NCBI GenBank assembly: GCA_019802505.1
Contig: JAFMOC010000039.1
Coordinates: forward strand, 434,001-498,000
Direction of reading: 5' to 3'
DNA length: 64,000 bases
DNA from: Corydoras sp. C115
Lineage: Eukaryota; Chordata; Actinopteri; Siluriformes; Callichthyidae
Position numbers and translations under genes: made by a program. Positions 1 to 11,760 of the stretch are shown one piece after another; the stretch's first letter is position 1, and the number at the start of each line of letters is the position of its first letter. The notes beneath the pieces are model-generated. The model had not been told where the DNA came from. It saw only the letters and a program-made list of their open reading frames with translations, and ran no database searches.

Positions 1-230
1 TCATTTCATATAAAAACTTTTTTTATTCTCACCATGACAGTCACGTTGGCTAACATGTTTTACAGTTGAAATTTGATCATACCAGAAAATATCTGAATGA
101 CTGTATTTAATGATCAAAAGTATGAATTACATTATACCTCAAACTAAAAGGATTTTGAAAAGAGTGCCACTCGTTCTGCTTGAATAAAATGATCCTGTTT
201 GTTTAAACTACATGCTCATTGATATTATGG

Positions 231-234
<4 letters not shown>

Positions 235-292
<58 letters not shown>
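235..292. repeat. (TA)n microsatellite
   Basis: Uninterrupted dinucleotide array. Confidence 0.95.
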
Positions 293-294
<2 letters not shown>

Positions 295-337
295 AACGTA
301 CAACAAATAATATGATATAATATTAATATGATTATTA

Positions 338-717
338 GGGTGGCACGGTGGCTTAGTGGTTAGCACGTTCTCCTCTCAGCGCTAGGGATTCCCGGTTCGA
401 ATCCCCATCTTGGTGGAGTTTCCATGTTCTCCCCGTGTCCATGTGGGTTTCCTCCAGGTTCTCCGGTTTCCTCCCACAGTCCAAAAACATGGATCAAGTC
501 AACTGAGTTCTCCAAATTGCCCCATATAGTGTGTGTTTGTGTGAGTTTCTGTGTGTGTGAATGTGTGCCCAGCGATAGATTGGTGCCCTGTCCTGGGTGT
601 GTCTGCCCAGCGCCCGAAACACTCTCCCCTGGATGGGCATGGGGAACCACCCCCACCCCCCCCAACCCTAATATAGGATAAAGCGGAAGATAATGAATGA
701 ATGAATGAATGAATGAA
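338..717 (+). repeat. tRNA-derived SINE (DANA/Mermaid-like), full length
   Basis: The head contains pol III box A (TGGCTTAGTGG) and box B (GGTTCGAATCC), followed by the conserved body (CAGTCCAAAAACATGGATCA, GCCCTGTCCTGGGTGT) and an (ATGA)n-type tail. This copy defines the family reported in the following SINE entries. Confidence 0.9.
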
Positions 718-1203
718 AAGTTCCTGACGCACGTGATCGTCAATGGGAGTCTTAAACGACTAGAAACATGATTGTAGGGAGCTACATTTCAAGCTACTGA
801 TTTCAAGTCGACAGCACAAATATTCTTGCCAATACTGATTAGGTTTATTCTTGAGTTTGCACTTTAACTTTGTACATAACCTTACACCCAACCGTAAGAA
901 CTGTAACGTAAATCACATAAACAAATATACAGTGAGCAATTTCTACATTGTAAACTCTTAATCTTAAGAATGACTCTTTGCTGGTTTAACCACACGAATT
1001 TACATCTTGATTTAGAACCGTATTACATATCAATTCTTAATCCTAGGAAAGGTAATAAACTTTACGTAAACATAATTGGTATACCAACAGAGAGCTTCTG
1101 AATAAACCCTTAATGCTAACTTTGGAACCTTTGGAACGTGGCATTAGCATTGCCAATGTTTTTAAAAAATATAACAGAAAAAATTAAATACAATTTTATA
1201 CAA

Positions 1204-1534
1204 GGGCGGCACGGTGGCTTAGTGGTTAGCATGTTCGCCTCTCCCGGTTCGAATCCCCATCTGGGTAGAGTTTCCATGTTCTCCCGTGTCCGCGTGGGTT
1301 TCCTCCCACAGTCCAAAAACATGGATCAAGTCAACTGAATTCTCCAAATTGCCCCATATAGTGGGTGTATGTGTGAGTGAGTGTGTGCCCAGCGATGGAT
1401 TGGCACCCTGTCCTGTGTGTATCTGCCCAGCGCCTGAAACGTTCTTCCCTGGATGGGCATGGGGAACCCCACCGTGACCCCACTAGATTATAGAGCGGGA
1501 GATGATGAATTCATTCATTCATTCATTCATTCAT
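1204..1534 (+). repeat. SINE, full length with small internal deletions
   Basis: Same family. It lacks part of the segment between boxes A and B, and its tail is (ATTC)n rather than (GAAT)n. Confidence 0.88.
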
Positions 1535-1679
1535 GAATTTTACACAATTTTACAAACCAATTAAACCAATTACAATATAAACTGCTCATATAGGCAGTTA
1601 CAATGATTTCCCCACATTTTTGATCCAATCAGAGCTGCACCGTTGCGCCACAGTCCCTGTCCCAGCGCGTGAGTGGACA

Positions 1680-2220
1680 ATAGAGACCGTGCTTTTGTTA
1701 TGGATGAACCCCTGCTGGAGTGACCATTGATCATCTATTGACCGAATCAGTGAAGCTCGTTCGGTTTTGTTTTCGGAGGACCGTTAGTTAAGCCCCTTTG
1801 AGGTGTGTCTTGTACATTTAAACTGAAAGTTTGAACACGTGGAGGAAACCTACAGGGTGCGCACCAGCAGGAGTCAGACCAAACGGCGAGCATCATCCGA
1901 TCTGATCTGATGTGATATCTGATCTGATGTGATATCTGATCTGATGTGATATCTGATGTGATCTGACCCTGTGATGAACACTGAATCAGAAGACAGCAAC
2001 ATCAGAGCGTCAAGTATAGAGGGCTTGAATCAGATGTGATTCACCGATTACGCGTCCGAAAGCGGAAAGTAATGTGAAGTCCTGTGGTCTGAAGAGCTGG
2101 CACTGATTCTTAAACAACATAACCACACGATCTTCAGTGAATTCAGAGGAATACATCTCGTTTTCTGCTTCACATTGACACTTCCAGTTCTTTACGCAGA
2201 GCTCAGCCAAGCGCACGGAT
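1680..2220 (+). promoter_or_regulatory. Probable inka2 5' leader/promoter region with a 17-bp minisatellite
   Basis: Sequence just upstream of the inka2 start. It has higher GC than its surroundings and contains a short tandem array (about 1897-1968) of a 17-bp unit, CTGATCTGATGTGATAT, repeated about three times with a degenerate end. No convincing TATA box is seen. The transcription start cannot be placed. The assignment rests on position. Confidence 0.4.
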
Positions 2221-5200
2221 ATGGACGACTGTCTGAGAAAATTAAAACAAGAACTGGTAAGTTATCCTTAACTATAAGATGGTTTTGAATAGGGCATGAT
2301 ATATAAACCGGGCTGTTAGATTCCTGATGAAGTGTGTTCACGTTGAATAAAAAGGTGCATCCATGGACATTGCATGGAATACAGAGCTTATCACTAGACT
2401 GGTATAATCTACCAATACCAAAAGTTCATTTATTTAATGTTTTGGGAATATATATTGTATGTGTATACCATTAACCATTGCAATTTGTAAAGTAATGTAC
2501 CTTGGAGGACAGTGATTTTTTTCTATTATTTCAGTAATGCTGCTCACACTTTTAATAATGCCACTACTTGTTGATGGCAGAAAGCTGCTCAGTGCAGGTG
2601 TCAGGACTAGAAGTCTGTCTGAGAACTAGGATTTGAAATCCTGGCAATTGATTGGTTAATCTTAAAGGTATTGTTTTACCATCCATAGCCTGATTGGTTC
2701 TTTTGAGTGGTCAGTTCCTGACTATTGTTTAAGATGCAGCCCTGTACAGAAGTGTGACTTGCTTGAACTGTGTCCATTAACTTTTTCTAAAAATGGCAAG
2801 TTGCTTCCATTAGTTTAGGGACACACAACACCAAAATACAAATTTCAGCAGGATTTTAGCATTTCCTGTTGTGGACTTATATCAGGTGTAAGATAGATTG
2901 GTAAATAGTTAGTGTGCTAACTCTGTTGTATGAGGGTCTTTTCTTCCAGTGCAGTTTAAATCTGAAATAGATTTAAAATCCAATCACACTGATGTTACAG
3001 TCTAGTTTTTATTTGTATTTTGTTAATTTAGGTTTCCCAGTTGTAATCAGAACACATTCAACAGGCATTCATTTGATTATTTTTAAAACACTACCTCTAT
3101 TATTTAAAGAATGGGGGTGTGTGGTGTGTGTGGTGCAGCTTTGGGTAACACTGTTGCCTCACAGCAAGAAAGTCCTTTAAAGATTCCTTTAAGCTGGTTT
3201 AATGTCATTGGAATTCCAATTTACTAGTAGAAACTAAAGTGCACCCCAGGTGTGAATGTGTTAGTCTGGTCATGGACTGGTGACTTGCCTGCACCTCCAG
3301 TGACCCAAATTAAAACAAGCAGCTTAGAATAAATAAATGAAACATACAGTTGGAAATGGCAAATTTATAAACAAAAAAAATAAAGTTATAATACTAAACA
3401 TTTAAAATAAGAAAGGATAATTTCTAAAATATTTTGTTATTTCAAAAAAATAATACTTCAATAATAAATTTATAATATGGTGTAGAGAAGTGTAAGTTCT
3501 AAAGAGAATGGTGCTTATCAAGTCACTACAATGACCATAAACCGGTTTTATACCCTGGATTCTCATAAATTAAAAACTTGCCTTAAATCCTTAAGTAGTT
3601 AGTCTGAACATGAAAATATAAAAAGATTATAGAGGAGGCAGGGACGAGATTATACTGTGCATTCTTTTTTAATCATTGCTTTCTTTTAGTTCATAGTATT
3701 TCTGACTGGATTTAGAAAAGAAGGACCATGTTGTGTATACTGTTAGCAGTCTAAAGACTTCATTGTGGGGGTGGCACCTTATCATACAATGAACAAAACA
3801 AAGGCTAGCTTTGTGGTGCCGAGCTTCCCTAAACAGTATCTGTCCTAAATCTGTGATATAATTGACTTTTTGAGGTGCCTGTGTTTAACCCTAAACCACA
3901 AGCAGCTCAACACAGTAAAGTACTGCAAGTAGAATTTCTCCATACCTGACTGCTCAAAATTATGATTCACAAACCACACTTTGTACATAAGGACAAATAT
4001 ACAATGAAATGTATAACATCATGATAAAATTCAACATTATGTACATTATACATCATTTAGTTGGTGAAGACACTTTTATCCAATGCAACTTACAAGTATC
4101 TCATGGTTAAAGCACAGGGTCAGGCATGATGTAGCAACCCTGGTGCCAAATTGGTTGAGGGCTTTGCTCCAGTGTGTTCATAAGTGCTCATAATACTAGT
4201 ATTATTATGATTAAAACTTTTTATCATTATTTAAACAACAAACAGTGAAAGCCACTTTTGGTAACCTTTTTAATCATGCAATGACCGATTAGTTTAACTA
4301 CCCACTGATTGCAGCTATTAACATCTCCACAGAAACAGAAACGGCCTTTTATAATACCTTCCATTTACTATTGATTTCTTTCAGTCATCCATCAATCAGA
4401 TGAATACTGTCCTTTCATTGCTCTTTTTATGACTGAGGTACCTGTATCCTTAACGTCTCAGTAGCACAATCAGTCGAGTCAGCAGTGATTAACACATCTG
4501 TTGATTTATTAGTTTAGTTTGAAATGCATCAATAATGAGTTGGTTTCACCCGATTATCTATTTGTTTTTGCTGTTGATGCCACATGCACAGTCAGGATTA
4601 CAACAAATGAAACAGGCCATGGGTATATGTGTGAGTGTTGGATAATGCTGACAAGCAGATGTAAAATGCCTTAGGGATGTTACAACCACATCCGTCATGC
4701 CTGAGCTGAAAAAGTGACGTGTATGAAACTCTTCTATGTGTCTGGACTTATCCTGGAGATGAATTGAGATCTGCTGAATAGTCATAACATGATGAGGAAA
4801 GTATAAAACAATAAAGCAAAGAGACAATGTATTAAATCAAACTTGCACAACTGAAACACTCAATAGTGCATTTGTGACATCATGTTCAAAATGAGCATCA
4901 TTACATTTAATCTGATCAAGTGTAATTGGGTGAGATCCTAATTCTGTAAAGGCCACTAGTGATACTACAAAACTTTTAAGTTAGTGTCGAGACATTGTCT
5001 TCATTTGGTCATTTAGCAGATGCTTTTATCCAAAGCGACTTAGAAGGTGAGCACAGGATTAATCACAACATCCCTGGAGCAATGAGGGTTAAGGGCCTTT
5101 CTCAAGGACCAACACTGGTAACTGCAGTGGACCTGAGATTTGAACCGCCAACCTTCAGATTGATAGCCCAATGCCCTAACCACTGAGCTCCCGCTCCCTT

Positions 5201-5950
5201 TGTCTTCACCAAAACAATGTTTAAACAAAGATGTAATGATTTTAATTTAAATATTATAAATATATACAGAATATATTTTAATTACATCAGTACATTACAT
5301 TTCCTTTAGATCTTTTGTAAGATATATTGCAAGAAATATTGTAATAAGAAATAAATAATTATTTTTTAGTATATACTATAAACCATAAAATAATTACAGT
5401 TGCATGGGGAACCCCCCCCCCATCCCCCACGTGACCCTAATATAGGATAAAGCTGAAGATAATGGATGGATGGATAATTACAGTTATAAATAACATATAT
5501 AGGCTATTTTATATTTTAGTAAATTGCACCTAAATCTTTCTCTTATTTTTACAAATCTGATCCAAATAAATAAAGATCAAATAAATCTTAAATAAAACTT
5601 ATGCAGTCATGAAATGTGATTCAAATAGTAAATGTAAATCTAATATATCAGCTAGTATTTTAGTGTTTCTGGTTATTTTCATTGCTTCCTTGCCTATAAT
5701 CTTGGACTCATGGCTTCAGCTACTGTTTTCTCCAGTGACCTCTAAAAGCACTTTAGAACATGCCCACATTCATTTTTAATGAAGTGCTCAAAATAAAGCA
5801 AGCCTTCTTTCTCAGTCTTCAGGACATAGATGCGAATGTCCTTTTATTGTAGATTGACATTTCATTTCAGCCTCCTCAATTGTCCTCATTTCAAAATTAT
5901 GCTTTGCTTGCTAAATGTTTAATTTTAAATACAGACAGAAAACAAGAACA

Positions 5951-5988
<38 letters not shown>

Positions 5989-7696
5989 GAAATTCAAAAA
6001 TGTAATTTTAAAAATATTTTAAAATACTTGGACACTACAATCATAGACAATGTTCATTAGACGTATAAAATATCATAAAACAATTAAATACCAAGATGTA
6101 TATGTAAATTATAAACCAAAATAGGTACACAATCTATGTATTGGGAAAGTCTGGAAATGAGAATCTTGTACTGAATTCATATCAAACCTAAAGAGAGGGC
6201 AGATGTGTGAAGTATGGAAGTCATGTGCTCACAGTATCTGATGTGTGGGTATGCTAGCTGCTGAATTTTAGACATATTGTAAACTCTTTAGGTAACTTAA
6301 GGAACTGCTGTAATCTGGTTTAAATATTATAAATGCATTTATGAGCATCTCATATCAGGGTGGGACAGAAAGGCTTCAAATTAAATTATAAAAATATATA
6401 AGTATACGATATATAAAGGCCAAAGATATCAAGATTGCAAACTAGAACAAAGAAAGTTACAAAATCATGAAAACAAATCACAAAATTTCAATTTTTGGGG
6501 GGTGAAGGGAGATGAATTTAGCATGCCTTTCATTTAATTACTATTTAACCTAAGGAATTCTGTGTCATCTAATTTTCAGTACAGGCCAAGCTGCAATAAA
6601 AGCTGGCAGTGAGAGACTGTCAAGAGGATTGTAACACTAAATTTAAATATTATCCACATCCTGGGGTACACTGGTTTGTAAAATCCATGTGCTCATGTAT
6701 TACAGAGCCCTCAACCTTGCTAAACATTTAAATAAGAATGACAATGGTGTCAGTCTGTCTCTTGCCACATTAAACATAAATTTCAACAGACAGCTCAAGA
6801 ATATTATATAATGACTTGATTTAAGTTTAAAAGCTGAAGAATTTAAGCAGCCAAAATTACAGCTTACAAATAAAGAGGATGTATTTAGTGTATTCATTTC
6901 ATTTTGTGTAATTAAAGCCACTACACACAGACAAAACTAAAATGTCTCATACAGACAGATGTTTATTAATGACTATTTAATGTGCCTCAGATGTTCAGGT
7001 TTGACTCAAAGAGAGTCAATTCTTTCTCCTTTAAAACTGCAGTCCCCACTTCACCCTGTCAGAAACCCTGAGGCAAAAAAAAAAAAAATCTGCATGACGC
7101 ATGAATTGAATAGTCACCTGATTGGCTAACAGACACATACACACTGAAAAGAGAGAGAAGGAGAGAGAGTGTGAGGCAGAGAGACATAAAGAAGAGGGAG
7201 CTCACTAGTGTATGGTAAGGCGATAGTATTTGTTTTTGACCTAATGGCTTGTGATGCAGGAACAGAAAGCCGAAAACCTTTTATTTTAGCATGCACAGTG
7301 AATAGTTCTGTAACCCTTAGGAATTATGTAATACCTTAGGATTCTCCTGCTGTTGCTTAGTAAAACGTGTAGCTTAAAATAACTGTTTTAAAGCAGAAGG
7401 AAATGTAGGCCTTTGTTCGTTAATTTGTTAATTGCTCTGATAAACAGTCTGGGTAATGGTGATCATCTCTTTATTTAACCAAGATTACTGAGTCAGGATT
7501 TTTCATTTTCAACTAGAACCAAAGGCTGATAATTATTGATTTGTAATCCAAGAGATGCAGGCCTTTTCCAGGCAGAGCTGTTAACACTTATTGTACATTA
7601 AAGGAAGGAGGACTTACTGCTGATTAAATGCAAGATGGCAAGCTGGAAGAGAACTGCTGCATTGAACATAAAGCATGTCATCACTTGTATAATTGC

Positions 7697-7780
<84 letters not shown>

Positions 7781-8848
7781 CATATATACACACACACATA
7801 TACATATACACTTATATGTTTCACTTAAGATGCCTTGAAAAGTTGCAGACTTTAGTCCACCTGTTTTTCTGAAGAATTTTTCCCCCTTTACTTTGTTCTC
7901 TGATGGTCAGGACTATTACAAGTCAGGTATTATTTGGGTGGTAGATGATTCTCATCACTGTAGCACCACTGACATGATGGTGTGTTAGTGTGTGTCACGT
8001 TGGTAAGACTTTGATTTTGATACATCCATCCATTATCCATCATCTTCCGCTTTATCCTCTATTAGGGTCGCGGGGGGGGGGGGCTCTCCATGCCCATCCA
8101 GGGGAGAACGTTTCGGGCGCTGGGCAGATACACCCAGGACAGGGCGCCAATCTACCGCTGGGCACACACTCACTCACACAGACACGCACACAAACACTCT
8201 CTATATGGGGCATTTTGGAGAATTCAATTGACCTTAATCCATATATTTGGACTGTGGGAGGAAACCGGAGATTCCAAAGGAAACCCACGCGGGAGAACAT
8301 GGAAACTCCACCCAGATTGGGATTCGAACCGGGAATCCCTAGCGCCGAATGGTGAACGTGCTAACCACTAAGCCACTGTTGCCGCCCTTGATTATGATAC
8401 AGATATTTAAAATTTTCCAAAGCAGGTGTAAAAGACATACTGAATAAAAGCTAAAAGTAAGATGTAGTCAGATAGAGCAGAAGACAAATACAAAAGATGT
8501 AAAAAGGGAATAGTTATATATATATAAAAAAAAAAAAAAAAAAACACCTTTGAACCCCACTTGCAAGTTTCCCTCATTCTTGGCATTATAAAATGCTTAG
8601 GTAAATGAGGGCAAATTAAACCAAAAAAGCTCTTGCCCAGCTCTTGTATTTATTTTCCAGATCAGACCCCTGTAAAAGTAATATGAGAACTTGGAATTCT
8701 GGGGTTTGAATGTCTGAACAAGTTATGTTATTGTTTAAGCATCTGGGTTAAACAAATAAACCATGCGTGATAAAAAAAAACAAAACACAAACCCGTTGGC
8801 GAATTATGTGTAATTTCACATAGCTAAGAGTGCATTTGATATGTACCA

Positions 8849-8935
<87 letters not shown>

Positions 8936-10138
8936 GGTTTATACTCACAAGAAGTTAATTTACCATTGTCAGACACTTCCCATCATCTAACTTCTGTTCT
9001 GTTTCAGCTCTCCATGAGGGAGGTCGGTGATGGGCTCCAGACTGAAATGAACTCTATGATGGGAGCTCTGCAGGAACTGAAAATTCTTAAGGTGCAGACA
9101 GCTCTCGAGCAACTGCAAATCTCCTCGAAGACTGGTCTTCACTACGAACATTCTTCTTACTCATCCTCAGCTGCAACCCAAACAATCCAATTCGATTCCA
9201 AAGGAATTTCTAAAAAAAATAAGCAGAAAGATAATATGTTAAAAATGCCAAAGAACTGTACAGGGACAACAGAATCAACTCTGTCGGAACTAGAAATGAA
9301 CCCATCTATGTTTGTTACAAGCTCCCCTTTTGAGAAGCATAGTGTGATTTCAAATGTACCAAGAAGGCATCAACCCAGAGGAATCTACCAAGGAGGAAGT
9401 CTATGTAACTCTGCTTCCTTTTCTGGCTCTGAAGATAACAGCATTTCATCACATGATTCACAAGGCAGCTTCCAATCAAGTGACAGTCCCAATCTTTCAC
9501 TCTCAGGACCCCTATTTGAAAACCATCGATCTACATTACACCCAACCAAAATGACAAACCTGCAGGGACTAATGGACACACTTTCACGTGAAGGTCCTTC
9601 AATTGATAGTGATTTTTCCCAGTACGACATAGATGATTCTAGTGACTGGACATCTTCTTTGATGAATGACAGCAGGAACAGGCAGCCATTGGTTCTTGGA
9701 GACAATGTATTTGCTGATTTAGTGGGCAATTGGCTTGACTTACCTGAACTGGAAAGCAGGATAGCTGATGAGGACGATAACCAGGGAAGGATTTCAGAAA
9801 CACCCCAACATCCCCTGCGCCTCAGTTGCTCTCAGGAGTTCTGCAGGCGGCTGTCTCTAACCACCAGCATCTTCAAAAAAGTCTTGCGCAGTGTTCGGCC
9901 TGATCGTGAAAAACTTCTTAAAGAGAGACCTGGGTGGCAAGAGGATGATGAGGACAAAACACTCTTTAAAAGAGCTAAGACGAAGAGCAATGGTTCTACT
10001 TCAAAAGGGGGTTTCTACAAACCCTTTTGGATGAGGGCTGGGGGAAAGGCCAAAGGAAGACCAAAACAAAACAACACTGAAGAGATCAAGAGCTCGAAAG
10101 CTCCTATATTTGATTATAGCTCTGCAGTTTGGGTCTAA
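2221..10138 (+). CDS. inka2: inka2 (FAM212B), PAK4-inhibitor family protein, two coding exons
   Basis: Exon 1 (2221-2256) encodes MDDCLRKLKQEL and ends at a GTAAGT donor. Exon 2 (9008-10138) follows a TTTCAG acceptor in phase 0 and runs to TAA at 10136-10138, giving about 388 residues. The N-terminal segment with SMREVGDGLQ and MMGALQELK, followed by TALEQLQIS, is the conserved start of INKA2. The core motif FADLVGNWLDLPELE (about residues 246-260) marks the Inka/FAM212 family, whose members bind and inhibit the kinase PAK4 and affect actin dynamics and cell migration. The middle is Ser-rich and probably disordered. The C-terminus is basic (KPFWMRAGGKAKGRPK). The start codon sits after a long 5' leader and is the only ATG that splices in frame. 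The 6.75-kb intron holds SINEs and (TA)n arrays. The gene converges on rap1a. Family assignment is confident; function is inferred from homologues. Confidence 0.9.
3120..3345 (+). repeat. Degenerate SINE-like repeat
   Basis: GGTGCAGC...CTGTTGCCTCACAGCAAGAAAG and a later CACCCCAGGTGTGAATGTG-like body recall old DANA-type SINEs. Boundaries are approximate. Confidence 0.5.
5011..5200 (-). repeat. Different tRNA-derived SINE family
   Basis: On the - strand, a tRNA-like head (AGCTCAGTGGTTAGGGCA, then GGTTCAAATCT) and a 3' part with AAGTCGCTTTGGATAAAAGC, a tail found in several fish SINEs. Related 3' remnants lie at about 4055-4180 and 30535-30570. Confidence 0.75.
5404..5476 (+). repeat. SINE 3' fragment
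   Basis: Only the last ~70 bp (GCATGGGGAAC to the ATGG tail). Confidence 0.8.
5949..5989. repeat. (AAT)n microsatellite
   Basis: Trinucleotide array in the inka2 intron. Confidence 0.95.
7110..7214 (+). promoter_or_regulatory. Possible alternative promoter and short first exon of inka2
   Basis: An inverted CCAAT box (GATTGGCTA, about 7120) is followed by a purine-rich GAGA stretch and then by an ATG (7212-7214) placed directly before a GTAAGG donor. Spliced to the inka2 exon at 9008, this ATG would be in frame and would start the protein ML-SMREV. The geometry is suggestive, but no transcript evidence can be seen. Confidence 0.3.
7698..7790. repeat. (TA)n microsatellite
   Basis: Array of ~90 bp ending in TACATA and CACACA variants. 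The open frames across it are artefacts. Confidence 0.95.
8023..8387 (-). repeat. SINE, full length
   Basis: In the inka2 intron. Near-perfect target duplications TTGATTWTGATACA flank it. Confidence 0.9.
8853..8930. repeat. (TA)n microsatellite just before inka2 exon 2
   Basis: ~75 bp array. It artificially extends the open frame upstream of the true acceptor at 9007. Confidence 0.95.
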
Positions 10139-11760
10139 AAGTTATTTACATAAACAACGATAATCATATTTTTAAAATGAGTTAGCAATTACTTGACAAT
10201 ACAGTACAAACCACAGCATATACTATACTCAGGACCAAATAGAACTTAAAGTATGTGCTACCCCTTCAAGTTAATATAGTCAGAAAAGGCTAAAGTGAAA
10301 GGTACATGCTACAAAAAGGCAATCTATTGTTTATAGGGAAGTTACTAACAACTTGTTTTGGCAAGTTTAGTATGATCCCATGTGGAGGCCTGAACTATAT
10401 TTTCAGTTGCGAGTTCATCTTATTTTCATTAATATTTTCATAAGTCCATGTTGACTATTTTTTTCAAAATACTCTCCAAAAATGGAAACGTATAAACCTT
10501 CAAAGATGATTAAATGGTCTTTCAGCATTAGAGGTGGTTTGTGTAGAGCAACTTTAAATTATTATCGCTTTTGGAAGAGCATTTTTGATTTTTAAAGTTG
10601 TTCTACACAATCTGTTAATGGTATTCTGTTTGTGATGTTTCAATTCAGATTAATACTGCTCAAAAAAAAATTATTATAGTTCTTTTCAAACTTGATTGTT
10701 ATTTTAAAAACAGGTAAAATACTATATAAAAACCTGACAAAACATATTCAACTTAATGGAAAGGAAATTTAAAGGAGGCGGCACAATGGCTTAGTGGTTA
10801 GCACGTTGGCCTATTCTCGATTCGAATCCCAATCTGGGTGGAGTTTCCATGTTATCTGCGTGGGTTTCCTCCAGGTTCTCCGGTTTCCGCCCACAGTCCA
10901 AAAACATGGATCGAGGTCAATTGAATTCTCCAAATTACCCTGCATAGAGTGTGTCTGTGTGAGCGAGTGTGTGCCCAGCGATGGATTGGCACCCTGTCCT
11001 GGATACATTTGCCCAGTGCATGAAACGTTCTCTCTAGTAGGGGATAAAGCGGAAGATAATGTATGGATGGATGAAAAGTCAAAGGAAACCAAGCAGACTA
11101 GTCCTAATGTTGACCCATTTATTGATTTTATGCCTACTGTGACTCAGGTGTCAGTCAAGTTTCCTAATAATTCATATTACACAAACTTCTAATGTCATTA
11201 ACACAAATATTAATTATCGTAATGCATCTGTGCTCTTAAGGAGTTGGTACTACAGCAAAACTCTGACATGCTAAAACTATTTATTTTAAGCGTGTGAATG
11301 TTGAAATACTCCATCTGCCCTGATTTCTATTAAATATAAAACGTATCTTGTTGGAATTGTGTTATTTTTATTTACTTTTTTACTGATGATACAATAGATA
11401 TAACAAGCATGATAAAGTTGTTCTTGCAAGCATTTTAAAAACATATTTAAAAACAAGTTAGTTTGCCTGATGTCCATTTATGTTTTTAAAAACATTGCCA
11501 TGTTTTAATTATTATACACATGATTTTGTACAGTAATCAATACTTTTTTTTTAATCTTACATGCATCATTCTTCATTAAAAGTATTCTATGCAATTAATT
11601 TTGTCTATGTTATGTTTTACGTTTATGTACACACCTAATTGTATTTAATGTGAGCTATGCAGGTCAGTAACTGTAAATCCTCAATAATGAAAGGAGAATA
11701 TGCCAGACTTTACATCACCAGATATGAAGCTTGATAAACTGCATTGATTTCAATAAAATT
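10139..11760 (+). other. Probable inka2 3' UTR
   Basis: Non-coding AT-rich sequence after the inka2 stop. It contains one SINE (10775-11074). An AATAAA hexamer lies at 11752-11757, with others nearby. The true cleavage site is not determinable here. Confidence 0.4.
10775..11074 (+). repeat. SINE in the inka2 3' region
   Basis: Head and body present; part of the distal body is deleted before the GGATAAAGCGGAAGATAATG tail. Confidence 0.88.

Noticed and set aside
7598..7838. Open frames made of Tyr-Ile or Ile-Tyr repeats (also at 8748-8948 and 39398-40252)
   Set aside because: Translations of (TA)n microsatellites, which have no stop codons in some frames.
8849..9007. Upstream extension of the inka2 exon 2 open frame
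   Set aside because: It is (TA)n sequence and intron; the homologous protein starts at the TTTCAG acceptor (9007).
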